The notes under the pieces were generated by a model. That model saw only the letters and a list, made by a program, of their open reading frames with translations. It was not told where the DNA came from and searched no databases. A program made the translations under genes and the position numbers. A stretch of DNA of 32,853 bases from an uncultured Cellvibrio sp. (GTDB lineage Bacteria; Pseudomonadota; Gammaproteobacteria; Pseudomonadales; Cellvibrionaceae): NCBI GenBank assembly GCA_946481735.1, contig CAMLOU010000033.1:1-32853 (forward strand), in the 5' to 3' direction. Below, piece by piece: positions 16,738-24,926 of the stretch. Positions within the stretch are counted from its first letter, which is position 1. Every line of letters starts with the position of its first letter.

Positions 16738-17778
16738 GTGTTGAATTCAATCAGTAAAACCTTTTTGCTGGTGTTGGGCCTGTTGCTCAGCATCGGCGTA
16801 AGTGCCGCGATTCCTGTGAAAGTGGTGGTGGTGAGTATGTTTGAAACCGGTGAGGTGACCGGGGATCAGGCGGGTGAGTATCAGTTGTGGATTGAGCGGC
16901 AAAAGCTCGACAAGGTATTTCCGTTTCCACTGGGGGCTTACGATTTGCACATGAATGAGGCAGGTGTGCTCGCGCTGTGCACCGGTGGTGGTGTGACTAA
17001 TGCCACGGCGTCGGTGATGGCCTTGGGGATGGACCCGCGTTTTGATCTTTCCAATGCGTATTGGGTGATCGCCGGTATTGGTGGTGGTGATCCGCTGGAT
17101 GTGTCACTGGGCACCGGCGTTTGGGCGAAGCATGTGGTGGATGGCGATTTGCTTTATGAAATTGATGGCCGCGAGATTCCCAAAACCTGGGAGTACGGCT
17201 TGATTCCGCTGGGCGCAAAAGAGCCGAATCAGGAGGCGACGGGTTGGACCGTGGATACGATTGTTTATCACCTGAATCCGCGGTTGGTGGATTGGGCGTA
17301 TCAACTCACGAAAGATCATCCTGTTACGGATACGCCGGCGATGAAACGTTTCCGCGCGCAATACAAAGGCTTTGAGCAGGCATTGCGCCCGCCGTTTGTC
17401 ACCGTCGGCGATACTATCGGCTCCAGCACTTATTGGCATGGTGAGTTGCTCAACAACTGGGCCAATGACTGGATGCATTTGCATGCCGGGAAAGACAGTA
17501 ATTTCATGACCACAAATATGGAGGATAACGGGTCGCTGACGGCATTGCATCGCTTGGCTAAAACCGGTTTGGTGGATACACAGCGGGTGTTGGTGCTGCG
17601 CACGGTCAGTAATTACAGTTTTCCGCCGCCGGGTAAAACCGCGGCGTGGAGCACGACGGCGCCGTATCCGGATAAGGGTATGCCTGCGATTGAGGCGGCT
17701 TATGGTTTGGGTAATCGGGTGGTGCAGGCGTTGTTGAGTGATTGGGATAAATATAAAACGACGATTCCGGGTAAGTAA
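16738..17778 (+). CDS. exported NUP-family purine nucleoside phosphorylase-like protein
   Basis: This 346-residue protein belongs by pattern to the purine nucleoside permease (NUP) family, which is related in sequence to nucleoside phosphorylases. Recognisable segments are IPVKVVVVSMFETGE, TGGGVTNATASVMALGMDPRFDLSNAYW, IAGIGGGDP, EYGLIPLGAKEPNQ and DNGSLTALHRLAKTG. The N-terminus is a signal peptide (about 1-23, FLLVLGLLLSIGVSAA), so the protein should act in the periplasm. It likely binds or cleaves purine nucleosides before uptake; the exact reaction is inferred. The start is GTG with AGAGG 6 nt upstream; TTG 16741 is an alternative. It is flanked on both sides by palindromic elements (copies i and ii) and is followed by an exported nucleoside hydrolase on the same strand. 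Confidence 0.85.
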   Translation: MLNSISKTFLLVLGLLLSIGVSAAIPVKVVVVSMFETGEVTGDQAGEYQLWIERQKLDKVFPFPLGAYDLHMNEAGVLALCTGGGVTNATASVMALGMDPRFDLSNAYWVIAGIGGGDPLDVSLGTGVWAKHVVDGDLLYEIDGREIPKTWEYGLIPLGAKEPNQEATGWTVDTIVYHLNPRLVDWAYQLTKDHPVTDTPAMKRFRAQYKGFEQALRPPFVTVGDTIGSSTYWHGELLNNWANDWMHLHAGKDSNFMTTNMEDNGSLTALHRLAKTGLVDTQRVLVLRTVSNYSFPPPGKTAAWSTTAPYPDKGMPAIEAAYGLGNRVVQALLSDWDKYKTTIPGK

Positions 17779-17803
17779 TATTGAAGTTGGTGCTTCGTAG
17801 TTC

Positions 17804-17981
17804 GTTTGGCATTAGGCCGTTTGGTTTCGAAAACGCATAACAAATTGGCAGGACAGCCAATTTGCACAGCGAAGCTGCCCGAAGGGTGAGCCACAGGGAT
17901 GTGGTGGATGAATCGTCCGTGTAGCTCCCTCAAGTCGTCCATGACTTGAGGGTTTCGAAACCAAAAAACCTAATGCCAAAC
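17804..17981 (+). repeat. palindromic element, copy ii (compound)
   Basis: The outer arms (17804-17832 and 17953-17981) pair at 26 of 29 positions. The right end has the usual inner hairpin (CCCTCAAGTC, loop GTCCAT, GACTTGAGGG; 17927-17952) preceded by the core fragment AATCGTCCGTGTAGCT. About 80 nt are inserted in the middle of the core. The insert carries its own hairpin (CAAATTGGC at 17841, GCCAATTTG at 17856) and, on the minus strand, a second core-like stretch CATCCCTGTGGCTC. It fills most of the gap between the NUP and nucleoside hydrolase genes. Confidence 0.8.
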
Positions 17982-18048
17982 TTGAATTGTGTGAGCTTCA
18001 AGTGTGTTGAAGAAAATCATATTCACTAAATTTCTCAACGGAAAAATT

Positions 18049-19137
18049 ATGAAGCAAAACTGGATAATGTATTGTTTGCTTTTACTCAGCTGTTTTTCTC
18101 CCTTGTCGCAAGCCAAACCCATCATCTTTGATAACGACATGGCCATCGATGATTGGGCGGCGTTGTTGTATTTGTTGCATCATCCCAAGGCGGATGTGAT
18201 TGCGGTTACTATTTCTGCCAGTGGTGAAACCCGGTGTAAGCCGGGGATTGCTAACACGCTTTCGCTGTTGGATCTTCCGGGTGATGTTACGCAGGATATT
18301 CCGGTGGCCTGCGGTGATGATTGGCCGCTGGATGGGTATTTTGTCTTTCCCGAAGCCTGGCGAGTGGATTCGGATACTCTGTCGGGTGTGCCGGTGAAGA
18401 AAAGCCGACGGACAGCTTCCAAAGGGCACGCGGTTGAGGTGATTCATAAGGCGCTGCAAGAATCCACGATGCCGGTAACACTGATTGCCACCGGTCCTTT
18501 AACCAATATTGCGCAGTGGCTGGAGCGTTATCCGGAGGATAAAACGCGCGTTGAGCAGCTTGTCATTATGGGGGGTAATCTTGATGTGCCGGGCAATATC
18601 ATCGTGCCGAATTTTACCGATGGCCATCCGAACACGACGGCGGAGTGGAATATCTTTATTGATCCAATGGCGGCTGACAAGGTGTTGCAGTCCGGGTTGT
18701 CGATTATTCTGGTGGGGTTGGATGTAACCAATTCTGTTCGTGTTACACAGCAGGTTGCCAAAGATTTCAAGCAGGCAGCGAATACCCCGTCGGCAAAATT
18801 CTGGGATCAGGTGCTGGATAAAAATGATTGGTTTATTGCGTCTGGCGAATATTATTTTTGGGATACGCTTGCGGTCATGATCGCACTGGATAACCGTCTG
18901 TGTGAAGGAGACAGGCAAGCGTTGAAGGTTGCTTACCAGACGACGGATAAGCCCTGGAAGCAAACGACTGATATGCGCATGCCGGACAAGCGATGGGATG
19001 GCAAAGAGCGTTCACATCTGGATGCCAGGACGGCTGGCACCTTGATAAAGGATGATCAGTACCCGCCCAGTAAAGTGTGTCGCAAAACCCGCCCGGAAGC
19101 GATCTTTCGTGGGTTTCGTGAAGCCATCAATCAGTAA
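18049..19137 (+). CDS. exported nucleoside hydrolase (inosine-uridine/IAG-type)
   Basis: This 362-residue enzyme hydrolyses the N-glycosidic bond of ribonucleosides to release base and ribose. The calcium-site motif is intact: Asp28, Asp30, Asp34 and Asp35 in IIFDNDMAIDDW. Other family segments are TLIATGPLTNIAQWL, LVIMGGNLDVPGN and AEWNIFIDPMAADKVL. Near the C-terminus the usual His-Asp of pyrimidine/inosine enzymes is Trp271-Asp272 (YYFWDTLAV), as in purine-specific IAG hydrolases. The N-terminus (MKQNWIMYCLLLLSCFSPLSQA) is a signal peptide, so the enzyme acts outside the cytoplasm. I chose ATG 18049 with GGAA before it; a GTG at 18004 would add 15 residues ahead of the signal peptide. It ends 7 bp from the convergent egtD. 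Confidence 0.9.
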   Translation: MKQNWIMYCLLLLSCFSPLSQAKPIIFDNDMAIDDWAALLYLLHHPKADVIAVTISASGETRCKPGIANTLSLLDLPGDVTQDIPVACGDDWPLDGYFVFPEAWRVDSDTLSGVPVKKSRRTASKGHAVEVIHKALQESTMPVTLIATGPLTNIAQWLERYPEDKTRVEQLVIMGGNLDVPGNIIVPNFTDGHPNTTAEWNIFIDPMAADKVLQSGLSIILVGLDVTNSVRVTQQVAKDFKQAANTPSAKFWDQVLDKNDWFIASGEYYFWDTLAVMIALDNRLCEGDRQALKVAYQTTDKPWKQTTDMRMPDKRWDGKERSHLDARTAGTLIKDDQYPPSKVCRKTRPEAIFRGFREAINQ

Positions 19138-19144
19138 GGGAACG

Positions 19145-20125
19145 TCACGCGCGCATTAAGTAGTGAATGCTGAATAACGCGTTGTGATCAGTCCAGGCTT
19201 TGATGTGGTTGAAGCCGCAGGCAATGCCCAGTTTGGCCACATCTTCAATGGTGTATTTATAGGAATTTTCGGTGTGGATTGTTTCACCGCATTTAAAATG
19301 GAAGCGGTGGCCGGCAATATGCACTGTCTGGTTTTTCAAACTGACCAGGTGCATCTCAATGCGCGACAGCTCCATGTTGAAAAAAGCATAGTGTTCGAAC
19401 TGATGACGGTCAAAATCAGCATCGAGTTCGTTATTGATGCGGCGTAACAGATTGAGGTTGAAATCCGCAGTGACGCCCTCTTTATCGTTGTAGGCCTCAT
19501 GCAAGCGGTTGGGGGACTTCAACAGATCCACGCCCAGGAGTAAACCATCACCCGGTTTTAACAAGGCATTGATGCGACCAAGGAACGCCTGTGCTTCCTC
19601 GGGGCTGAAATTGCTGATGGTGGAACCGGGAAAAAATACTACGCGGTGGTTTATCCGGTCTGAGGCGACGACTTCCGGTAGCCGGATATGGCTCGTATAA
19701 TCTCCCACCACCGGATGAATGATGATCTGCGGAAATTCGCGCTTTAATTGACTGGTTGAGCGCAACAATATTTCCGCAGAGATATCGATGGGTGTATAGG
19801 ACTTGGGATTATCCAGTGCAGCCAACAGGTGACGAATCTTGCGGCCTTCGCCGCTACCGTATTCAATGATGTTGGCGTTGCGCCCAACCAGGCGCGCGAT
19901 ATCCGGTAATATTTCATCGAGCAACGTCAGCTCGGTGGTGGTGATGTAATACTCTTTTGTTTTGCAGATCTCGGTAAATAAAATAGAGCCGCGTTCATCA
20001 TAAAAATACTTACAGGGCAAGGATTTTGGGGATTGGCTCAAGCCGTGAATAACATCTTGTAGAAATTGCGTTTCCCGGTAGTAAGCGGCACCTTCTGTTA
20101 TCTTTTCAGCATTAATCGAGTTCAT
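19145..20125 (-). CDS. egtD: L-histidine N-alpha-methyltransferase (ergothioneine biosynthesis)
   Basis: EgtD transfers three methyl groups from S-adenosylmethionine to the amino group of histidine, giving hercynine. The 326-residue length matches the family. Diagnostic stretches are LPCKYFYDERGSILFTEIC, EYYITTTE, the SAM-binding IEYGSGEGRKIRHLL, and VFFPGSTISNFSP. The reading frame starts inside the end of egtB (14-base overlap), and GAGG lies 7 nt before the ATG, so the two genes are translationally coupled. EgtB, encoded upstream on the same strand, uses the hercynine product. The stop codon lies close to the convergent nucleoside hydrolase gene with no room for a separate terminator. Confidence 0.95.
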   Translation of the reverse strand: MNSINAEKITEGAAYYRETQFLQDVIHGLSQSPKSLPCKYFYDERGSILFTEICKTKEYYITTTELTLLDEILPDIARLVGRNANIIEYGSGEGRKIRHLLAALDNPKSYTPIDISAEILLRSTSQLKREFPQIIIHPVVGDYTSHIRLPEVVASDRINHRVVFFPGSTISNFSPEEAQAFLGRINALLKPGDGLLLGVDLLKSPNRLHEAYNDKEGVTADFNLNLLRRINNELDADFDRHQFEHYAFFNMELSRIEMHLVSLKNQTVHIAGHRFHFKCGETIHTENSYKYTIEDVAKLGIACGFNHIKAWTDHNALFSIHYLMRA

Positions 20126-21356
20126 CGGCGAGCCTCATTCCAGAAAATTGCCAACTGGCGTTAACAGGAAAAAAATTGCGATAGCTGGCTCGGATATGCC
20201 CGGCCGGTGTCGCACAGGAACCGCCGCGCAACACCCACTGGTTCACCATAAATTTTCCGTTGTATTCACCGACGGCGCCAGCGGCGGGGCGATAACCAGG
20301 GTAGGGTAGATAAGCACTTTGCGTCCACTCCCAGACATCGCCGAACATTTGTTGCAGGCCCGGTTGTCGTTCTGCTGCTTGTGGATGAAGGCGGGTCGGA
20401 TTCAGGAAATGGCTATTGTTATTGGCAGTCGTTGAAGCAATTTCCCATTCGTATTCGGTGGGTAAACGTTTGCCGGACCAGGCAGCAAAGGCATTTGCTT
20501 CAAAATAACTGATATGGCAGACGGGTTCATCCAGGCGCAGCGGTTGCAAACCGCCCAGGGTGTAAACATGCCAGGCGCCGTCCAGCCAGTGCCAATATAA
20601 GGGCGCTGTTGTGCGTGTCTCATTCACCCATGTCCAGCCTTCGGACAACCAAAGCGTCGCACGCTGATAACCTTTGTCTTCTATAAATGCCAGATACTCG
20701 CCATTCGTTACGCAGCGGTTCGCCAACCGAAAACCGTTGATGTGAGTCAGGTGACGCGGCATCTCATTATCAAAACAAAATCCTGTATCGCACCCGACCC
20801 GAAATTCGCCTGTAGGGAAATCCTGCCATTGCATGCCTACGGCGGCGGTGGGTGTATCCGGATGCGCAACGGGGATGATGGCGGGAAACTGTGGATGAAA
20901 TGACAGCGCATGCTTGATGTCGGTGACGATAAGTTCCTGATGTTGTTGTTCGTGGTGAATACCCAACTCAACCAGCGCCAATTCGTCGGATGTGAAATCA
21001 TTCCAGAGATGCTGGAGTTTTTCTTCAACAGCGAAACGGTAACTCCAGACTTCGTCGAGACTGGGTCGTGCAATTAAACCGCGCTGCGCCCGACGAAATT
21101 GCGGACCTGCACCGTTGTAATAGGAATTAAATAAATAAGAAAAGTACTCAGGAAATACAGGGCTGGCGTTACGGGGTTTTAGAACAAATGTATCAAAAAA
21201 CCAGGAGGTATGTGCCAGATGCCATTTGGTAGGGCTCGCATCTGGCATGGATTGCAGCATGTGTTCATCTGTTGTCAACATATTTGACAGATGTTCACTG
21301 AGTTGCCGGGTGCGCGAAAAATTCTCGCGCAGTTGTTTAACATCCATTTCCATCAT
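20112..21356 (-). CDS. egtB: ergothioneine biosynthesis sulfoxide synthase
   Basis: EgtB is a non-haem iron enzyme that couples hercynine to a thiol (cysteine or gamma-glutamylcysteine) with O2 to form the sulfoxide precursor of ergothioneine. The 414-residue protein has an N-terminal DinB-like domain (about 1-150) with WHLAHTSWFFDTF and the HX3HXE-type iron motif HEQQHQE (about 135-141). A C-terminal FGE-sulfatase-like domain follows (about 175-414), with VTNGEYLAFIEDKGY and VLRGGSCATPAGHIRASYRNFFP. The start was set at ATG 21356, with GGGAT upstream. ATGs at 21353 and 21347 are close alternatives, and a reading from 21401 is less likely. A dedicated C-S lyase (EgtE) is not nearby. The gene lies 167 bp after the deaminase stop. 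Confidence 0.94.
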   Translation of the reverse strand: MMEMDVKQLRENFSRTRQLSEHLSNMLTTDEHMLQSMPDASPTKWHLAHTSWFFDTFVLKPRNASPVFPEYFSYLFNSYYNGAGPQFRRAQRGLIARPSLDEVWSYRFAVEEKLQHLWNDFTSDELALVELGIHHEQQHQELIVTDIKHALSFHPQFPAIIPVAHPDTPTAAVGMQWQDFPTGEFRVGCDTGFCFDNEMPRHLTHINGFRLANRCVTNGEYLAFIEDKGYQRATLWLSEGWTWVNETRTTAPLYWHWLDGAWHVYTLGGLQPLRLDEPVCHISYFEANAFAAWSGKRLPTEYEWEIASTTANNNSHFLNPTRLHPQAAERQPGLQQMFGDVWEWTQSAYLPYPGYRPAAGAVGEYNGKFMVNQWVLRGGSCATPAGHIRASYRNFFPVNASWQFSGMRLADELD

Positions 21357-21523
21357 TACGTTATCCCACTTAGTCAGGCGCAGGGGACGTAATGTCATCA
21401 ATAATTATCGTACTTGTGATGAGCCCTTCGTCCAATCAGCCGTAGCAATTTTTCTTTACTTTACGGTTGGTCATGGAGGGCGACTGTGCGAACCCCAACA
21501 TAAGCGGACATTCACCGAATAAT

Positions 21524-22912
21524 TCAGCCATTCAGCCGACGGGTCAGGTGTTTGGCGGCAAGGGAGTGGCGAACGATAATTTCCTGGATGTCATGCTCAA
21601 ACAGTATGCCCTGTTTGACTTTCCATTGACCACCCACCATCACGTAATCGGCGCGCTGGGCTCCGCACAGGATCAGTGCTGCAACGGCATCGCCATAACC
21701 GGAAAACCGTGGCTCATCCAGACGAAATAAAGCGAGGTCAGCTTGCTTGCCTGCGCCAATCTCGCCCAGCTCGTTTCGATGCAATAGTCTCGCGCTACCT
21801 TGCGTGGCCATGGACAGCGCATCGAGGTGGGAAAACTGTGCAGCGCCATAACGCAGTTTTTGCAGCAACATGGCCTGACGGACTTCCAGCATCATGTTTG
21901 ATCCATCGTTGGATGCAGAGCCATCGACACCGAGACCAACCGGTGCACCAGCACGCTGTAAATCCAGCGTGCGACACATACCGGACGCTAACAACATATT
22001 GGACGATGGACAATGACAAATACCGGTACATGCATGGCCCAGGCGTTGAACTTCGTCATCATTAAAATGAATGCCATGGGCCAACCAGACGCGATTGTGC
22101 AGCCAGCCCACATCTTCAAGATAATCCACTGGCCGCTGCCCAAATTTTTTCAGGCAAAAGATATTTTCATCTTCGGTTTCACCCAGATGCGTATGCAGCA
22201 AGACATCGTTTTGTTGCGCGAGTCGGGCCGTCTCGCGCATCAGGTCCGGCGTAACAGAAAAAGGCGAGCAGGGCGCGAGTGCAATCTGGCACAGGGAATC
22301 TTCAGCGGGATTGTGATACGCCCTGATGAGGCGCTCGCTCTCGGATAAAATGCGCGCATCGGTTTCCACTACAGAATCCGGCGGCAGGCCGCCGGCGGAT
22401 TGGCCGAGGCTCATAGAGCCCCGGGTCAAGGTGACGCGACTACCGATTGCGCTGGCCGCAGCAATCTGTACATCAATCGCATGGGGCATGATGCTGCTGA
22501 ATACATAATGATGATCCGCTGCGGTGGTACAACCGGACAATAACAATTCACTGAGCGCCAATTGCGTGGAGGCGAAGATGGCGTCGTCATTGAGGTTCGC
22601 CCACACCGGGTAGAGCGCCTGCAGCCAGGGAAACAATTCTTTATTTAATGCTGCTGGCAAAGCACGCGTTAACGTCTGGTAAAAATGATGGTGGCAATTA
22701 ATCAGGCCAGGCAATACCACATGATTGGACGCATCAAAGCTGTGTTGATACGTTGTTTGCGGTGTTTGGCCACGGGCAACCAGTTCAATAATCCGGTTGC
22801 CGCGAATCACTATACCGTTGCTGGCATCCTGCGTATTGCCGGTCCAACAGGCGAGCGGGTTTTTAATCCAGGTGGCATCGGTTGCGATGCCAGGGTCAAG
22901 GCGGGTTGTCAT
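21524..22912 (-). CDS. 8-oxoguanine/guanine deaminase (amidohydrolase)
   Basis: This 462-residue cytoplasmic amidohydrolase most likely deaminates guanine-type bases: 8-oxoguanine to urate or guanine to xanthine. Metal-site motifs are visible: NCHHHFYQTLTRA (His74-76 region), LHTHLGETEDE, HGIHFNDDE and GLGVDGSASNDGSNMM. The N-terminal TWIKNPLACWTGN and the SNDGSNMM block resemble the 8-oxoguanine deaminase group (Pa0142-like) more than classical GuaD. This assignment is by pattern recall, and plain guanine deaminase remains possible. The start at 22912 overlaps the tetR stop in an ATGA arrangement, so it is coupled to the regulator gene. The 51-base upstream extension in frame lies inside tetR and was rejected. 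Products would feed xanthine dehydrogenase. Confidence 0.87.
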   Translation of the reverse strand: MTTRLDPGIATDATWIKNPLACWTGNTQDASNGIVIRGNRIIELVARGQTPQTTYQHSFDASNHVVLPGLINCHHHFYQTLTRALPAALNKELFPWLQALYPVWANLNDDAIFASTQLALSELLLSGCTTAADHHYVFSSIMPHAIDVQIAAASAIGSRVTLTRGSMSLGQSAGGLPPDSVVETDARILSESERLIRAYHNPAEDSLCQIALAPCSPFSVTPDLMRETARLAQQNDVLLHTHLGETEDENIFCLKKFGQRPVDYLEDVGWLHNRVWLAHGIHFNDDEVQRLGHACTGICHCPSSNMLLASGMCRTLDLQRAGAPVGLGVDGSASNDGSNMMLEVRQAMLLQKLRYGAAQFSHLDALSMATQGSARLLHRNELGEIGAGKQADLALFRLDEPRFSGYGDAVAALILCGAQRADYVMVGGQWKVKQGILFEHDIQEIIVRHSLAAKHLTRRLNG

Positions 22913-23622
22913 GGATGCGCGTCGCTTATGGCAGGTGCGCGCGCCGGTGGCTCCAGGCCGCAACCCTTGAGGATAATGTCGCTGAGAAAATTGGAGATAT
23001 CGCGCACCATATCCGGCTCGTATTCAGCGCGGTTCATGATGGTGAGCACTTGCACATCGAAGTCGGCATAATGTTGCGTAGACGACCAGATTAAAAAAAT
23101 CAGCTGCACCGGATCAACCTTGGCCATGCGCCCCTGTTCAATCCAGCTCTCGATAATCCGCGCCTTGGTGCGCACCCATTGGCGCATCTCGGTGCGGATG
23201 TAGTCTTTTAAATGGGGCGCGCCCTGAATCATTTCCATGGCAAATAATTTTGACGCGCGTGGGTGAGTGTAAGATAGCTCCACTTTTTTGCGGATAAATT
23301 CATCGAGTACGACAGCGGGATCATCATCTTCTTTGATGTTATCAAAAAAATCGTTCCATAAATGAATGAGATTATCCAGCACGGCAATATATAAATTGGA
23401 TTTGCTTTTGAAATAATAATGCACGTTCGCTTTGGGGATAGAGGCGCGATCCGCTATCGCCTGAATACTGGTGCCGCGGTAACCGTTCTGGACAAATTCT
23501 TCTTCTGCCGCATTGATGATATTCGTCAGGTTGCGGTCACGGATCTTGCCCGGTTTATATTTACCGGTCGGGGTTTCGGTAGGGTCAAAGTCCAGGGCTT
23601 TTTCCAAAATCTTGTTGGCCAT
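22909..23622 (-). CDS. TetR-family regulator, RutR-like
   Basis: This 237-residue repressor has an N-terminal helix-turn-helix (about 30-75: IINAAEEEFVQNGYRGTSIQAIADRASIPKANVHYYF) and a C-terminal domain of the RutR/YcdC kind (SKLFAMEMIQGAPHLKDYIRTEMRQWV, LIFLIWSSTQHYADFDVQV). E. coli RutR responds to uracil and controls pyrimidine and purine catabolism. In this setting a purine or urate-type ligand is plausible but inferred. The start at 23622 (MANKILEKALDFDP) agrees with the family; the in-frame ATG at 23685 would place the initiation site inside the palindrome at 23661-23688. The gene is coupled to the deaminase. Candidate operators lie at 16652-16667 and 28927-28942. Confidence 0.9.
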   Translation of the reverse strand: MANKILEKALDFDPTETPTGKYKPGKIRDRNLTNIINAAEEEFVQNGYRGTSIQAIADRASIPKANVHYYFKSKSNLYIAVLDNLIHLWNDFFDNIKEDDDPAVVLDEFIRKKVELSYTHPRASKLFAMEMIQGAPHLKDYIRTEMRQWVRTKARIIESWIEQGRMAKVDPVQLIFLIWSSTQHYADFDVQVLTIMNRAEYEPDMVRDISNFLSDIILKGCGLEPPARAPAISDAHP

Positions 23623-23660
23623 CGTTATTGTGTCTCGCTGATGTGTTAGTGTGTCCTTTC

Positions 23661-23688
23661 TGCTTGACGGGTAAACACCCGTCAAGCA
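23661..23688. promoter_or_regulatory. perfect 12-bp-arm palindrome before tetR
   Basis: TGCTTGACGGGT (23661-23672), spacer AAAC, ACCCGTCAAGCA (23677-23688). It lies between the bmp stop (12 bp away) and the tetR start (38 bp away), all on the minus strand. No T-run follows on the minus strand, so it is not a standard intrinsic terminator. It could be an autoregulatory operator, containing TTGAC and GTCAA half-sites, or an RNA-stabilising hairpin at the end of the bmp transcript. Confidence 0.5.
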
Positions 23689-23700
23689 CCGCGATAAATA

Positions 23701-24771
23701 CTACCGGGGTATTTTGCCTTCAATGCCTTTCACATACCAGTTTTGCTTGTGCAATTCTTCATCATTCAGAAACTTGCCTTCAGCTACCACCAGTTCACCG
23801 GCCTGGTTATAGATTGGCCCCTGATACACATCGCGCTCCCCGGCGATAATCTCGGCCTTATACTGTTGGACTTTATCCGCAACTGCCTGCGGCACAACAG
23901 GATTGATCGGCGAGATATCCACCACGCCTTCTTTTAAACCGTGCCAGATCGATTCCGATTTCCAGGTGCCATCCAGCACCGCCTGAATCTTGGCCCGGTA
24001 AATACTTTCCCAATGTTGGGTAGACGACGTCAGATGGACTTTAGGACCATACGCCGTCATATCGGAATTAAAACCCACGGCATACACATTCTTCGCTGCT
24101 GCGGCCTGCACCACGGCGGCAGAATCAGTGTGCATCGTCAACACATCGGCACCTTGTAAGATTAAACTTTCCGCCGCTTCACGCTCCTTTGCAGGATCAT
24201 GCCAGGTATTCACCCACACCACTTTCATTTTAATATCCGGATTCATTTGTTGGGCGCCGAGCATAAAGGAATTGATTCCGCGAATGACTTCAGGAATCGG
24301 AAAGGCACCGACATAACCGATCACGCCATCCTTACTCATGGCGCCAGCCACCATACCGGCGAGGTAGCGACCCTGGTAGTCCCGCGCTTGATAGTTGCCG
24401 ACATTGGGTGCCGTTTTATAACCGGTGGCGTGTTCAAATTTTACCTTGGGAAACATTTTTCCCACTTTGATAGTGGGGTTCATGTAGCCGAATGAAGTGG
24501 TAAAAATAAGGTCGTAACCGCGCGACGCCATGTTGCGAATCACCCGCTCGGCATCGGCACCTTCGGCGACGCTTTCGACGTAGGAGGTTTCAATTTTATC
24601 GCCGGATTCGCTGGCAACAATTTTACGTGCTTCATCGTGCATGTAGGTCCATCCGGCGTCGCCGATGGGGCTGACGTAGACGAAGCCGACTTTGAGTGGC
24701 TCGGCGGAGAGAGCGGTGCTCCAGCTGATCAGCGTGGCGGTTGCCAATCCCAACAGGTGACGTAGTTTCAT
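23701..24771 (-). CDS. BMP-family nucleoside/purine ABC transporter substrate-binding protein
   Basis: This 356-residue periplasmic binding protein of the BMP/PnrA-like group has a signal peptide (about 1-23, LLGLATATLISWSTALSA) and the start KVGFVYVSPIGDAGWTYMHDEARK. Later family stretches are GYDLIFTTSFGYMN, GVIGYVGAFPIPEVIRGINSFMLGAQ, WVNTWHDPAKEREAAESLI, HTDSAAVVQAAA and VDISPINPVVPQAV. BMP proteins bind nucleosides or purines for import. GAGGAAA lies 8 nt before the ATG. The matching permeases and ATPase are upstream on the same strand but separated by 499 bp that hold two palindromic elements and an AT-rich segment, so bmp may have its own promoter. There is no lipobox cysteine, so the protein is probably soluble in the periplasm. 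Confidence 0.93.
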   Translation of the reverse strand: MKLRHLLGLATATLISWSTALSAEPLKVGFVYVSPIGDAGWTYMHDEARKIVASESGDKIETSYVESVAEGADAERVIRNMASRGYDLIFTTSFGYMNPTIKVGKMFPKVKFEHATGYKTAPNVGNYQARDYQGRYLAGMVAGAMSKDGVIGYVGAFPIPEVIRGINSFMLGAQQMNPDIKMKVVWVNTWHDPAKEREAAESLILQGADVLTMHTDSAAVVQAAAAKNVYAVGFNSDMTAYGPKVHLTSSTQHWESIYRAKIQAVLDGTWKSESIWHGLKEGVVDISPINPVVPQAVADKVQQYKAEIIAGERDVYQGPIYNQAGELVVAEGKFLNDEELHKQNWYVKGIEGKIPR

Positions 24772-24824
24772 GTTTTTTCCTCAACTTTATTGCAATGAGC
24801 ATTTACTTGTTTCGGGGTTGGGCC

Positions 24825-24926
24825 TGAGTCCGGTGTTGGTGTCGGAGACACGCCGTGAATACTTCCCTGTAGGCTCATCACCCGCATCCATGCGGGCGAT
24901 GGTCTCCGACACCAACACCGGACTCA
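24825..24926 (+). repeat. palindromic element, copy iii (bulged-stem family)
   Basis: A perfect 25-bp outer stem (24825-24849 with 24902-24926) encloses a 26-nt unpaired core (24850-24875, ACGCCGTGAATACTTCC then CTGTAGGCT). An inner hairpin with one mismatch follows (24876-24901, CATCACCCGCA, TCC loop, TGCGGGCGATG) and abuts the outer stem. The stem sequence is unrelated to copies i and ii while the core is nearly the same. It lies 53 bp upstream of the bmp start. Confidence 0.85.

Noticed and set aside
21402..21523. RutR-like site between the deaminase and egtB
   Set aside because: Only a right half-site (TTGGTCA near 21467) is present; the left arm does not match.
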